Shown: positions 17,630 through 26,775 of the stretch, piece by piece | How positions within the stretch are numbered: position 1 is the stretch's first letter | How the letters are laid out: the number at the start of each line of letters is the position of its first letter | Source: Desulfobacula sp. | GTDB taxonomy: Bacteria; Desulfobacterota; Desulfobacteria; Desulfobacterales; Desulfobacteraceae | Assembly: GCA_018645325.1 (NCBI GenBank) | Contig: JABGOU010000001.1 | Coordinates: 62,001 to 126,000 of the forward strand | Length of the DNA stretch: 64,000 bases | Direction: 5' to 3' | The notes under the pieces: generated by a model | The model's database searches: none | What the model was told of the DNA's origin: nothing | The model's input: the letters and a program-made list of their open reading frames with translations, nothing else | Translations under genes and position numbers: made by a program

Positions 17630-19258
17630 TTATTTACAGGAATCCAGCATATTGTCGGGATTCCATAATCCATCCGGGTCAAGTTGGTGTTTTACACTGC
17701 CAATCCATTTCAAAGCATTCGGTAAAGGAATGGAGGCAAATAAATCCTTATTGATTTTTCCAACACCATGGGCTGTCACAATACTGGCTTTTTGGGTATC
17801 AATTTTTTTTGTCCACTCTTTTATAAGTGCCCTTCCCTTTTTAAATTCCTGATAATTTTGAGGCAATATATTGATTTGAAGATGCTCACATGCGCTATGT
17901 CCGAAAATGGCAGCTTTGAGGCCATGGATCAGCAGATCCTTCTGGTACATCCCAAGTACTTTGGACAAAGACGCATTTTCAAGACCCATATCCATTCCAA
18001 GCGTTATGATCCGGGAATCTTTCAGCCTGGCTTTGTCAATGAACCAAAAAACAGATTCAGCAGCTGCATGAAGGAAGATACGAGGCCGTTCCATCTCAAT
18101 ATCACTGCAAAAAGCCCAGGTATTGTCCGGATCACCACCGCATTGGATCGCTGTTTCCAACAGCATTTCAGACAGCGCCTCAACGGATTGGGGCCCGTTT
18201 CCATGAATTTGTACATACACTGCCGCGCTAAGGGTTTTGTCTATATCCGGTAATTGTTTTACCCTTGTGTTCACCTGTTTATAGTCTTTGATACAATCAA
18301 GTGTGGTGTGATCCATAAACTCAATGGCCACAATGTCCGTTTCCGATCCTGTTCTTTGTCTTTTTTGTCTGGGTTTAATCCTGAGAATAAAATCAAGAGC
18401 GCAGGACTGATGCTCAAAGAAAAAAACAATCCCCCATCGCTCTTTGGGCAAAGGCAAAAGAGATAAGGTCAATTGTGTAATCACGCCAAACATGCCTTCA
18501 CTGCCAAGGTAGAGATCCATAAGATCGTATGGCTCTGTAAAATAATCAAACGACTGGCCGTAAAAGAGCGCAGGATCCAGCTTAATTACCCGGCCTCCAG
18601 GTAAAGGACAGACCCCTTGGGAAAAAATATACTGGCCTCTTGAAATTGAAACAATTTCTCCACGGGTATCAACCACACGCATACCTTTGATATGAAGACG
18701 GGCAGGCCCATAATGAAGTGAGCAGATACCCCGGCTGTTGTTTGCGGCAATGCCGCCAATGGATGCTGATCTTTCCGAAGGGTCAGGCGGCCAGAAAAGT
18801 CTGTCTGCCTTCTTAAACGCCTCCAAAGCCTTAAGCTTTTTTTTATCAAAAGCCTCACCATTAAAACGGCCGCTAAAAATCTGCTCATTCAGTTCGGATA
18901 AACAGATCCCAGGTTGAACCCTTATGGAAAATTGACCGTCTGAATCCCTTTCCAGACCTGTCACCTTTATCATCTTGGAAAGATTTAGAATATGGCCGCC
19001 CATGGGCACGGCTCCACCTGTAATTCCAGTCCTGCTGCCCTGCACTGTTATGGGTGTTTTCTGTTTCAAAAGAATTTTTACAATATCTTGGACTTGTGTT
19101 TCATTTTCCGGAAAAGAGATAGTTTCAGCCTTTCCAGAAATTCGGGACTCATCTTTTAAATAGTCTTTGTGAAGGTCTTGTAAAGGCAAAATTAAATTGC
19201 GCCCGCTTTTGACTTTAATCGGGTCTTTGGCTTTGATCATGTCTTTGGCTTTGGTCAT
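17630..19258 (-). CDS. FAD-linked oxidase, GlcD/lactate dehydrogenase type
   Basis: The 542-residue flavoprotein has a PCMH-type FAD domain ('TVQGSRTGITGGAVPMGG', 'SIGGIAANNSRGI', 'YLGSEGMFGVITQLTLSL') and a C-terminal substrate domain with the histidine motifs 'GHSACEHLQINILP' and 'TAHGVGKINKDLF'. These enzymes oxidise 2-hydroxy acids. The start codon overlaps the etfA stop (ATGA), so electrons very likely go to that ETF. The first 18 residues are a threefold imperfect hexapeptide repeat (MTKAKD-MIKAKD-PIKVKS) made by an 18-base tandem repeat, which also creates a second possible start at 19240. Confidence 0.88.
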   Translation of the reverse strand: MTKAKDMIKAKDPIKVKSGRNLILPLQDLHKDYLKDESRISGKAETISFPENETQVQDIVKILLKQKTPITVQGSRTGITGGAVPMGGHILNLSKMIKVTGLERDSDGQFSIRVQPGICLSELNEQIFSGRFNGEAFDKKKLKALEAFKKADRLFWPPDPSERSASIGGIAANNSRGICSLHYGPARLHIKGMRVVDTRGEIVSISRGQYIFSQGVCPLPGGRVIKLDPALFYGQSFDYFTEPYDLMDLYLGSEGMFGVITQLTLSLLPLPKERWGIVFFFEHQSCALDFILRIKPRQKRQRTGSETDIVAIEFMDHTTLDCIKDYKQVNTRVKQLPDIDKTLSAAVYVQIHGNGPQSVEALSEMLLETAIQCGGDPDNTWAFCSDIEMERPRIFLHAAAESVFWFIDKARLKDSRIITLGMDMGLENASLSKVLGMYQKDLLIHGLKAAIFGHSACEHLQINILPQNYQEFKKGRALIKEWTKKIDTQKASIVTAHGVGKINKDLFASIPLPNALKWIGSVKHQLDPDGLWNPDNMLDSCK

Positions 19259-20259
19259 GTCTCAATCCTTGATCCAGCCATGTCGTCACGCCCTTTTTTT
19301 TTATTATCAGCCTTGATAACTTTTTCCAATTCAAGAAGAAACTCCAGAAGATCGCCAACAATGCCCACATCTGCCATCTGAAAAATCGGGGCCTTGTTGT
19401 CAATGTTTATGGCAACAATAAAGGCACTGTTTTTAATTCCTGCGCTGAAAACACCCGTACCGGAAACACCTGCTGCAATGCAAATCTTTGGCGATATGAT
19501 CAATCCGGATGCGCCGATCAACCGGTTCATATCAATCCAGGCATTCATCACCACGGGACGGCTGGCACCCAGTTTCGCACCCATGGTATTTGCAATGCCC
19601 TGCAGAACATCCATGGTTTCTTTGTTGTTTACTCCCTGGCCCGCCACAATAACCAGATCTGCATCAGAGAGCCCCGAACTCTGCTCATCGCAAATTGTCT
19701 GGGTTTCTTTTACCCAAAAAGGCTGAGTCTGACCCAGTTCACACTCTTCTATGCTCACAGATTCACAGGGGATCATTTTTACGGGACAAAATACTTGCTT
19801 AGCCACTGAAAGGCAACAGGGAAAAGATTCTAAAACAAACCGTGCCGTCAAATTGTTCCCATACACGGGTTTTATGATCTCTAGTTTACCTGATTTCAAA
19901 CTGCATGCTTCAACCTGAAGACAGGAACTGCCTTTCAGTCGATAGCCCAGGCGACTTGCAAGTTCTTGTCCCAGCCCGTCGCTTGCAAACACCAGCATAT
20001 CCATTGGATACTGGCCCATTAAATGCTCAAGCAATTGAAGATAGGATTCAGGAGAATTGACATTTTCAATCCTTATCAGTTTAATAGATGATAAAGAACT
20101 ATGGATTTCTGGGAATACTTCGGGTTTTGAATCCTGGTAAAACAGCCACATTTCCAAACTGGAAAACCCTGTCTCAATCGTGTCCAGCATTGACTTAATT
20201 TCATGGGCCTGGTGTTGTAATGAAATACTGCCAGCATATAACACGATTGCAGCTTTCAT
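19255..20259 (-). CDS. etfA: Electron transfer flavoprotein alpha subunit
   Basis: The 334-residue protein carries the ETF alpha C-terminal FAD domain: 'VIVAGQGVNNKETMDVL', 'KLGASRPVVMNAWIDMNR', 'ISPKICIAAGVSGTGVF' and 'KAPIFQMADVGIVGDLLEFL'. It takes electrons from the flanking GlcD-type oxidases. No N-terminal ferredoxin domain is present, unlike some LctC proteins of bifurcating lactate dehydrogenases. The N-terminal half is diverged. It overlaps etfB by one base and the GlcD-type gene by four. Confidence 0.9.
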   Translation of the reverse strand: MKAAIVLYAGSISLQHQAHEIKSMLDTIETGFSSLEMWLFYQDSKPEVFPEIHSSLSSIKLIRIENVNSPESYLQLLEHLMGQYPMDMLVFASDGLGQELASRLGYRLKGSSCLQVEACSLKSGKLEIIKPVYGNNLTARFVLESFPCCLSVAKQVFCPVKMIPCESVSIEECELGQTQPFWVKETQTICDEQSSGLSDADLVIVAGQGVNNKETMDVLQGIANTMGAKLGASRPVVMNAWIDMNRLIGASGLIISPKICIAAGVSGTGVFSAGIKNSAFIVAINIDNKAPIFQMADVGIVGDLLEFLLELEKVIKADNKKKGRDDMAGSRIET

Positions 20260-21101
20260 TATTGCAACCGCTCTTTCAAATATTGATGATAGAGTTGCCG
20301 GGCCTGATCCCGGCCCGTTTGTCCTTCCAGAAAAATGCAGGAAGACTTTTTCTTTGGCCTGTGTAAGTCAATAAGGGTTTTGTCTGTGTTGAGCCATACC
20401 TTATTTAGCCCTGCCTTATTATTGGGTTTAAGGTCATGCTCGCTCAAAAGAGTCACCTGCTTTTTTTTAGCCTCTAATTTCTGTTTCAGGTTTGGTATAC
20501 GCAGATAAGGTGAGTCCTTGGAATGGCCGATGATAAGCACCATGGGCAAATTGACTATTTGCACCAAGGCTGCCCCATCAATCCTGCTTGTAACTTTCAA
20601 AAAATCAGGTGATTCAGTTTTTATCACATCTGTTACTTCCCGAATGCAGGGCCATCCCAATTGTTCGGCAACAAGGAACCCGGTTTGGCCATTTTCACCT
20701 TCCCCCCCCTGCATCCCTAAAATAACAAGTTTTTGACACTTCTTCTGAATATAGGCTGAAATCAAACTTGCGACCACTGAAGGATTAAACCTTAAATCGG
20801 TCTTTTCCCCTTTACAACAAATTCGCACCCCATGGTCAAAACCCACTGCCATCAGGTGTTTGAGAAAAAGATCCCCCAGCCCGTCATCCATAGTTAATGC
20901 AGTGAGTTCTAAATTATCACAGGAATTTTCCAATTGCCCGGCAAGCTTTAAAGCTGTTTCCAATGCACTTTCATCAAAACAATTGAAAACACGTCTGACA
21001 AAACTCGTATCAACTAAATAATGATCATCCCATACCCAGTCTTTTGGGGACAACCGGTCGTAATCTGCTATAATTTTAAAACAGACCGCAATTTTCATCA
21101 T
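20259..21101 (-). CDS. etfB: Electron transfer flavoprotein beta subunit
   Basis: The 280-residue protein is an ETF beta subunit: 'MKIAVCFKIIADYD', 'FNCFDESALETALKLA' and the nucleotide region 'LVILGMQGGEGENGQTGFLVAEQLGW' (read as LVILGMQGGEGENGQTG). It pairs with the downstream etfA. The start overlaps the stop of the upstream GlcD-type oxidase (ATGATGA), and either of two adjacent ATGs could be used. Compared with usual ETF beta it has a diverged C-terminus rich in Lys. Confidence 0.9.
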   Translation of the reverse strand: MMKIAVCFKIIADYDRLSPKDWVWDDHYLVDTSFVRRVFNCFDESALETALKLAGQLENSCDNLELTALTMDDGLGDLFLKHLMAVGFDHGVRICCKGEKTDLRFNPSVVASLISAYIQKKCQKLVILGMQGGEGENGQTGFLVAEQLGWPCIREVTDVIKTESPDFLKVTSRIDGAALVQIVNLPMVLIIGHSKDSPYLRIPNLKQKLEAKKKQVTLLSEHDLKPNNKAGLNKVWLNTDKTLIDLHRPKKKSSCIFLEGQTGRDQARQLYHQYLKERLQ

Positions 21102-22552
21102 TCCACCGGATAAATGGTTCCTGTGTTCATTATACCATTTGGATCAAACTGATCCTTCAGCCCTTTTAAAATATAGTATGCTGATCCATGCTCCTGCTTT
21201 GTCCAGGGTGTCCTATACTTACCTATACCATGATGGTGGACCATTGAACCTCCGGCCTTCAGTGTTTCTTCCACGATCAAGGCGTTTAAAGCAATATGAT
21301 ACTTATTGATTTCTTCCTCTGGTTTACAGTCCTTTACATCGTAATCGTAAACAAAGTACAAGTTGGTTCCTGTCTGGTAACTATGGGATGAGTGGCCTCC
21401 GAGCATGGTCAAATCATCCATATGGGGGTAGTTTTCCCGAATTTTTTTGATGGCATTTTCATAGATTGTGTTGATACAGTCCCAATTGCCCGAGACTTCT
21501 GTAGTGTATGCCATATGCTGAGTTTTTAGAATTATCTCACGTTCTTCAGCAATTTTTTCCGGTCCCCAGTTTAGATGGTTAAACCAGTTCTCGATGAGCC
21601 TGCTGTCAATTGGCCGGCACTCTTCATATTTTTCAACAACCTGGGCAATCCCCTTTGCCGTGGCATTGGCCAGGTGTTTATTGCCTTCCGCCATAAACAT
21701 TAAAACGCATTTATCCTGCGCAAACTGATCAAAGCTGTGCTGAACACCATCTTCCGCATCATAAAGCCGTGCAACGGAAGGTCGATACCCTTGGACCATG
21801 ACTTCCCTCAGGATCTTAAACCCCATAGACATGTCATCTAACGCCCATGCAAGAAATTTATTGTTTTCAGGAAAGTATTTGTAAATTTTAACCGTGACTT
21901 CCGTGATAAAGCAGAGCGCTCCTTCATTGCCGATAATCACGTGACGGATATCCGGGCCGCAGGCCCTTCTGGGAACATTTTTAATCCGGATGATCTCACC
22001 ATTGGGGAAAACCGCTTCCAGACCTATGACCATATCCTCAATGCCACCATAAAGAGTGGAAAACTGGCCGATACTGCGGGTTGCAACCAGCCCCCCCATA
22101 TGGGCCAGGGGTTTGGACTGGGGGGAGTGACCAGTGGTAAAGCCCTGCTCCCGGAGGAGGTCTTCGAACTCACCCAGATTTACCCCGCATTGTGCTGTTG
22201 CCTGCATATTTGTGGAGTCAATCTTAATGATTTGATTCATTTGCGAACCGTCAAGGACCACTGAATTTTCAACAATGGTTTCAAGTCCGCCCTCCGTGGC
22301 TGTCCCCCCCGTACGGGCGACACTATTGACTTTATTTTTGTTTAAGAATTTCAACACATCAGAAACCTGTTTTGTATCTGCCAGTTTCACCACTGCTGCC
22401 GGAATCGGGGTGGTATAAATACCAAAAATAGTTTCCAGTTTTTTATACCGGTCATGGCTGTTTTCCTTTAATACCTGCTCATCTGTGATCACACGATCCT
22501 TGCCTGTAATATTTTTCAGACCATCAACAATGGCTTGCCTGGTTAATGTCAT
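21098..22552 (-). CDS. FAD-linked oxidase, alkyl-DHAP synthase/GlcD type
   Basis: This 484-residue flavoprotein has the PCMH FAD domain ('VARTGGTATEGGLETIVENS', 'GHSPQSKPLAHMGGLVATRS', 'IIGNEGALCFITEVTVKIY') and a C-terminal domain with 'MVHHHGIGKYRTPW', resembling the 'HHHGIGK' motif of alkyl-dihydroxyacetone-phosphate synthases and related lactate oxidases. It is a different subtype from the GlcD-like protein downstream. It is the second gene of the operon, 70 bases after the SDR gene and overlapping etfB by four bases. Confidence 0.87.
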   Translation of the reverse strand: MTLTRQAIVDGLKNITGKDRVITDEQVLKENSHDRYKKLETIFGIYTTPIPAAVVKLADTKQVSDVLKFLNKNKVNSVARTGGTATEGGLETIVENSVVLDGSQMNQIIKIDSTNMQATAQCGVNLGEFEDLLREQGFTTGHSPQSKPLAHMGGLVATRSIGQFSTLYGGIEDMVIGLEAVFPNGEIIRIKNVPRRACGPDIRHVIIGNEGALCFITEVTVKIYKYFPENNKFLAWALDDMSMGFKILREVMVQGYRPSVARLYDAEDGVQHSFDQFAQDKCVLMFMAEGNKHLANATAKGIAQVVEKYEECRPIDSRLIENWFNHLNWGPEKIAEEREIILKTQHMAYTTEVSGNWDCINTIYENAIKKIRENYPHMDDLTMLGGHSSHSYQTGTNLYFVYDYDVKDCKPEEEINKYHIALNALIVEETLKAGGSMVHHHGIGKYRTPWTKQEHGSAYYILKGLKDQFDPNGIMNTGTIYPVE

Positions 22553-22622
22553 TTTAGTTCCTTTTAATGAATTTTGAATAATAAAAATTTTGTATTATAA
22601 TTCTGGTTGATTGCCTATAAGA

Positions 22623-23399
22623 CTATCGCACCCGGTAGCCACCGTCAACAACGAGCACATGACCATTTACATAATCAGAGGCCTGGCTTGCCAGAAATAC
22701 TGCCGTTCCCATCAAGTCCAGAAGTTCGCCCCAGCGATTGGTTGGAATATGCTCCAATACCCTTTTATTGGTTTCAGGGTTGCTCCTTGTAGCAGTGGTA
22801 AGCTCCGTGGCATAATATCCCGGTGCAATACCGTTTACCTGGATATTATATTGTGCCAGTTCATCGCAATAGGCTTTGGTCAAACCGGCAATACCATGTT
22901 TGGTTGCGGCATAGGCAGCAGATCCCTGGCCTCCCAGATAAGAAAATAAAGAACAGATGTTGATCATTTTACCGCTTTTTTGGGGGATCATTATTTTGGC
23001 GGCTTCATGACTTAATTCAAATGCAGCCGTTAAATTAACGGCAACCATGGGATCCCAGTCATTGCGATCAAATTCCAATACGGGGTTTGACCTGCAAATT
23101 CCTGCATTATTAATTAAAATATCAAGGGTTTCAAACTTTTTGACACAGGCTTTGATGACTTTTTCCGGCGCACCTGCTTTCGTGATATCAATTTCCATCA
23201 ATTCAACTACATTTCCCTGTTTTTCAATTAATTGCCTGGCTTCCCCTTCATCCATGACAGCGCTTGGAATGAAAAGATTAGCTCCGGCTTTTGCTAAAGC
23301 CGTGGAAAAGGCCAGTCCAAGCCCGCTGTTCCCCCCGGTCACGAGGGCTGTTTTTCCTTTTAAGGAAAAAAAATCCATGGAAAACTCATCAATATTCAT
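22623..23399 (-). CDS. Short-chain dehydrogenase/reductase (gluconate 5-dehydrogenase-like)
   Basis: This 258-residue NAD(P)-dependent enzyme has the classical SDR motifs: 'ALVTGGNSGLGLAFSTALA' (TGxxxGxG), 'LDILINNAGICRSNP' (NNAG), the catalytic Ser in 'INICSLFSYLGG' and 'YAATK' (YxxxK), and 'GIAPGYYATELT'. It resembles KduD and gluconate 5-dehydrogenase, which act on sugar acids or polyols. As the first gene of the operon it may make the keto compound used by the kinase or the flavin oxidases. Confidence 0.88.
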   Translation of the reverse strand: MNIDEFSMDFFSLKGKTALVTGGNSGLGLAFSTALAKAGANLFIPSAVMDEGEARQLIEKQGNVVELMEIDITKAGAPEKVIKACVKKFETLDILINNAGICRSNPVLEFDRNDWDPMVAVNLTAAFELSHEAAKIMIPQKSGKMINICSLFSYLGGQGSAAYAATKHGIAGLTKAYCDELAQYNIQVNGIAPGYYATELTTATRSNPETNKRVLEHIPTNRWGELLDLMGTAVFLASQASDYVNGHVLVVDGGYRVR

Positions 23400-23649
23400 T
23401 GGTTCAAACTCCCTTTAAAAAACGGTTTAAGATATGGAACCTTTTTTGCTTGATTTAAATCTATCCCCGCACTGCTGGTTAGAATTCACCTGTCCCTAAA
23501 AAGTAAAACACAGTAAATATCCGCAACAAATATTCCATAGTTTGATTTTTGTAAAGTACTTTCCTAAACTATTAAATAATAGGGAATGAAAAGACTTGTT
23601 TTTTGATACCTCTTTATGAAATTGTGTATAAAACTTAAGGAGCCATGTT
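23400..23649. promoter_or_regulatory. Divergent promoter region between SDR operon and second FGGY kinase
   Basis: This 250-base gap separates outward-facing genes and has no coding signal. It must hold promoters for both. The kinase side ends in a good ribosome site AAGGAG (23638-23643). Confidence 0.5.
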
Positions 23650-25200
23650 TTGACGGATAAAACATTACTTGCAATAGACTGCGGAACCCAGAGCTTAAGG
23701 GCTATCATTTTCTCAGAAAAAGGTGAACTCCTTGAGAGTGTACAAATTGAATATGAACCCTATTTTTCCAATCACCCGGGATGGGCGGAACAAGACCCTG
23801 AACTGTATTGGAATAGTCTTACCAAAGCCTGTCAAAAACTTAAATCCTTAAACAGAGAACTTTTTTTAAATATTGCCGGTGTCGGGATCACGTCCCAGAG
23901 AGGCAGTATGATCAATGTTGATGAAAAAGCTAACCCTTTAAGACCTGCAATCATCTGGCTTGACCAGAGAAAAGCCCGACCCTTTTTTGCAGTTAAAGGG
24001 TTATTGAATCTGGGGCTTAAGATGGTGAACCTTGAAAAACTTATTGTGGGAATTCAAGCAGAGGGCAAATCCAACTGGATCAAGCAGAATCAGCCTGAGA
24101 TCTGGAAGAAAACCCATAAATATCTTCAGATTTCCGGATTCTTAAATGTCAGGCTCACGGGTAATTTCATTGATTCCGTTGCTTCCCAGATCGGGCATAT
24201 TCCTTTTAGCTATAAAAAGCAGGCCTGGGCAAAAAAATATGAGCTGCCGGCAATACTTTTTCCCATAGAAAAAGAAAAACTGCCTCAGCTTGCAATCCCG
24301 GGTGAAACCTTAGGCAAAATAACGTCCCGGGCAGCAGAGGCAACAGGTCTTGAAAAAGGTATCCCTGTGATTGCATGCGGTTCTGACAAAGGGTGCGAAA
24401 CCCTTGGTGCCGGAGTGATCACCCAGAACATGGCAAGCCTTAGTTTCGGTACCATTGCAACGGTACAGACCACTTCCGACAAATATTTTGAAGCCATCAA
24501 ATTATTGCCTGCCTATCCTGCGCCCGTACCAGGCTGTTTTAATTCTGAAATTGAGATCTTCAGGGGCTTCTGGATGATTACCTGGTTTAAAAAAGAATTT
24601 GCCCAAAAGGAAGTTGAACAGGCAAGAAAAGCCGGCATCCCTGCGGAAGAAATCTTAAACCAATTTCTAGCCAGGACCGAACCCGGTGCCATGGGGCTTG
24701 TTGTACAGCCTTATTGGAGCCCCGGCATTGGCCAGCCAAAAGCAAAAGGCGCCATGATAGGTTTTGGAGATGTACACACAAAATCCCATATCTATCGTGC
24801 CGTTATTGAAGGCCTCGGGTTTGCACTTTGTGAAGGCAAAGATAAAATTGAGAAAAAAACAAAGATCAAAATCGAAAAAGCGGCTGTTTCAGGCGGTGCA
24901 TCCCAGAGTGATGAAATCTGTAAAATCACTGCAGATATTTTTAATATTCCCATGGTCAAGGGCAGGACCCATGAAACCTCCGGACTTGGGGTTGCCATCA
25001 TTACGGCAAAGGGCATCGGTATATATTCAAGCCTTGATGAAGCCATTGACAATATGATTAAAATCAAACGGGTTTTTGAGCCTGACCCGAACCATGTTCA
25101 AATATACAAAGAACTTTACGCAAACGTGTATAGTAAAATGTATCAAGCCCTTGAACCCTTATATTTACAAATCCAGCAAATCACGGGATATCCAAAATGA
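23650..25200 (+). CDS. Second FGGY-family carbohydrate kinase
   Basis: The 516-residue kinase starts with 'TLLAIDCGTQSLRAIIFSE' and contains 'GVGITSQRGSMINVDEKANP', 'ACGSDKGCETLGAGVITQN' and 'KAAVSGGASQSDEICKITAD'. It is an FGGY sugar or polyol kinase related to, but not a close copy of, the kinase at 16.1-17.6 kb. Translation starts at TTG 23650, eight bases after AAGGAG; an ATG five bases earlier is out of frame and stops at once. It is divergent from the SDR/ETF operon and probably part of the same pathway. Confidence 0.88.
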   Translation: MTDKTLLAIDCGTQSLRAIIFSEKGELLESVQIEYEPYFSNHPGWAEQDPELYWNSLTKACQKLKSLNRELFLNIAGVGITSQRGSMINVDEKANPLRPAIIWLDQRKARPFFAVKGLLNLGLKMVNLEKLIVGIQAEGKSNWIKQNQPEIWKKTHKYLQISGFLNVRLTGNFIDSVASQIGHIPFSYKKQAWAKKYELPAILFPIEKEKLPQLAIPGETLGKITSRAAEATGLEKGIPVIACGSDKGCETLGAGVITQNMASLSFGTIATVQTTSDKYFEAIKLLPAYPAPVPGCFNSEIEIFRGFWMITWFKKEFAQKEVEQARKAGIPAEEILNQFLARTEPGAMGLVVQPYWSPGIGQPKAKGAMIGFGDVHTKSHIYRAVIEGLGFALCEGKDKIEKKTKIKIEKAAVSGGASQSDEICKITADIFNIPMVKGRTHETSGLGVAIITAKGIGIYSSLDEAIDNMIKIKRVFEPDPNHVQIYKELYANVYSKMYQALEPLYLQIQQITGYPK

Positions 25201-25544
25201 TAGGGAGAACAAATTAGCTGCAAAAAGAAACTGCACAAACAACAGATCAAAAATCTGGATGAGGCGGTAAAATATATTTTCAAGCAAAAGCTTAACCGCA
25301 TGTTCAGTTTTTTGATTGTAATCCTCCAGAAATCGGGTTGATAGGCTTCTTACCCTCTCTTATTAAACTAATTTGTATTTATTCAGCTCTTACGCTTGAA
25401 ACCGCCCTGTCTGATGGATATTTGTTTCGATGCTAAACGCTTAACCTCATGCAAATATCCATCAGACAGGGCTTTGAGGATAATTTTTATTAAAGGGCTG
25501 AACAATCACACTAATTTTTATATAAAAATCGTTCGATTCTTTCA
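25201..25544. repeat. Long nested hairpin, MITE-like
   Basis: A perfect 21-bp inverted repeat (25404-25424 and 25452-25472; arms begin GCCCTGTCTGATGG) encloses a 27-base loop. It is nested in an outer 10-bp pair with one mismatch (25382-25391 and 25493-25502, TTCAGCTCTT/AAGGGCTGAA). No T run follows on either strand. The rest of the gap holds no gene. Confidence 0.7.
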
Positions 25545-26699
25545 TCAAAAGCGTCTTCTATAGTCTAATAATGAAGACCACTTTTCCCAGTCAAGATCAT
25601 AACTGGCACTCCTGCCCCCTCCTGGCATTTTAATCAAAATACCTTTCTTTACAAGATCGGATAATTCCCTCTGGGCCGTAGCACGGCTGGTATGTGCGAT
25701 TCCCATATATTTCTTGTTCTTTAGCCCACATTCAAAACCACCAGAGCCAGCGTCAAGCAGCCGGTTAATCACTTTTGTTTGCCGTTCATGCAGCCTTGTC
25801 TGGGCAAATTCCTGCCAGAACAATGCTTTTATCATTATTTTTCTAAATAAGGTATGGGAATTCAGAATAGCCCTATTCATGCATTCAAGAAACCATGTCA
25901 ACCACTGTGTAATATCACCTGTACCTGCTTGTGCGGCTTTCAAAATTTCATAATATTCATTTCTCTCAGCCATAATCTGTGAAGAAAGACTATAAAATCT
26001 TTTTGGATTGTTTTCATCTCTGGCAAGTAGCATATCAGTCAAAGTTCTTGCGATACGACCATTACCGTCATCAAATGGATGAATTGTAACAAACCATATA
26101 TGAGCGAGCCCGGCTCTGATAATGCCATCCAATTGATCTTTTGTATTTACCCAGTATGTGAATGCTTGCATCTCTTTATCAATGTTTTTTGCAGGGGGTG
26201 CTTCAAAATGAACTTTCTCCTGTCCAATAGGTCCGGAAACTACTTGCATCGGTCCTTTACTATCATCTCGCCATTGACCAACAGATATCTTTACCATACC
26301 GGAGTAACCCGTTGGAAAAAGTGCTGCATGCCAACCCCAAATTCGATCCAGACTCATTTCTTTTGAATAATTAATGGTCGCATCCAGCAAAATTTCTACA
26401 AGGCCCTCGGCCTTTTGGTCGCTTATATCTTTTAATCCAGCATCCGGCAGACCAAGCCTGCGTCCAACAGAAGATCGAACAGCATCGGGATCTAATTTTT
26501 CACCCTCAATCGCCGACGTCTTTAATGCTTCCTCAACAAGAACATCTGCCCGTGCTGACTGCTGGATTTCAAACCCAAGCTCCTTGATCTGAGTTATTAA
26601 AGATCCTTGGCTGAATCTGATATTGCCCAAGGGTTTTAACAGTTTGGCATAGTCCCATTTGAAGCCTGGCCAGGACTTTGTTTGCCAAATGTATTTCAT
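25545..26699 (-). CDS. Fic family protein with DUF4172-type N-terminus and winged helix
   Basis: This protein of about 384 residues is a Fic-fold AMP-transferase-like protein. It begins 'MKYIWQTKSWPGFKWD' (DUF4172-type start), has the complete Fic motif 'HPFDDGNGRIARTL' near residue 207, and the inhibitory-helix-like 'SAIEGEKLD' near residues 60-70. The C-terminal part ('YMGIAHTSRATAQRELSDLV') is a winged helix. The family start motif fixes ATG 26699 rather than the earlier ATG at 26723. It could modify a target protein or act as an autoregulator; repeated boxes lie immediately upstream. Confidence 0.9.
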   Translation of the reverse strand: MKYIWQTKSWPGFKWDYAKLLKPLGNIRFSQGSLITQIKELGFEIQQSARADVLVEEALKTSAIEGEKLDPDAVRSSVGRRLGLPDAGLKDISDQKAEGLVEILLDATINYSKEMSLDRIWGWHAALFPTGYSGMVKISVGQWRDDSKGPMQVVSGPIGQEKVHFEAPPAKNIDKEMQAFTYWVNTKDQLDGIIRAGLAHIWFVTIHPFDDGNGRIARTLTDMLLARDENNPKRFYSLSSQIMAERNEYYEILKAAQAGTGDITQWLTWFLECMNRAILNSHTLFRKIMIKALFWQEFAQTRLHERQTKVINRLLDAGSGGFECGLKNKKYMGIAHTSRATAQRELSDLVKKGILIKMPGGGRSASYDLDWEKWSSLLDYRRRF

Positions 26700-26730
26700 A
26701 ATATGAGTTGATCCCCTTTCCATAAAATTG

Positions 26731-26775
26731 ATATTTGAGTCGTTTAATCTACTAATCAGCTCAATATTTGAGTCG
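26731..26775. promoter_or_regulatory. Repeated TTTGAGTCG boxes upstream of fic
   Basis: ATATTTGAGTCG occurs at 26731-26742 and 26764-26775, 33 bases apart. A related inverted copy (TCAACTCAAA, near 26790) and an ATATGAGTTGAT at 26701 suggest a multi-site operator. The C-terminal winged helix of the Fic protein is the obvious candidate binder. Confidence 0.45.

Noticed and set aside
25404-25472. Integron attC site or rho-independent terminator
   Set aside because: The arms are perfect without the unpaired bases of attC, no integrase is present, and no T run follows.
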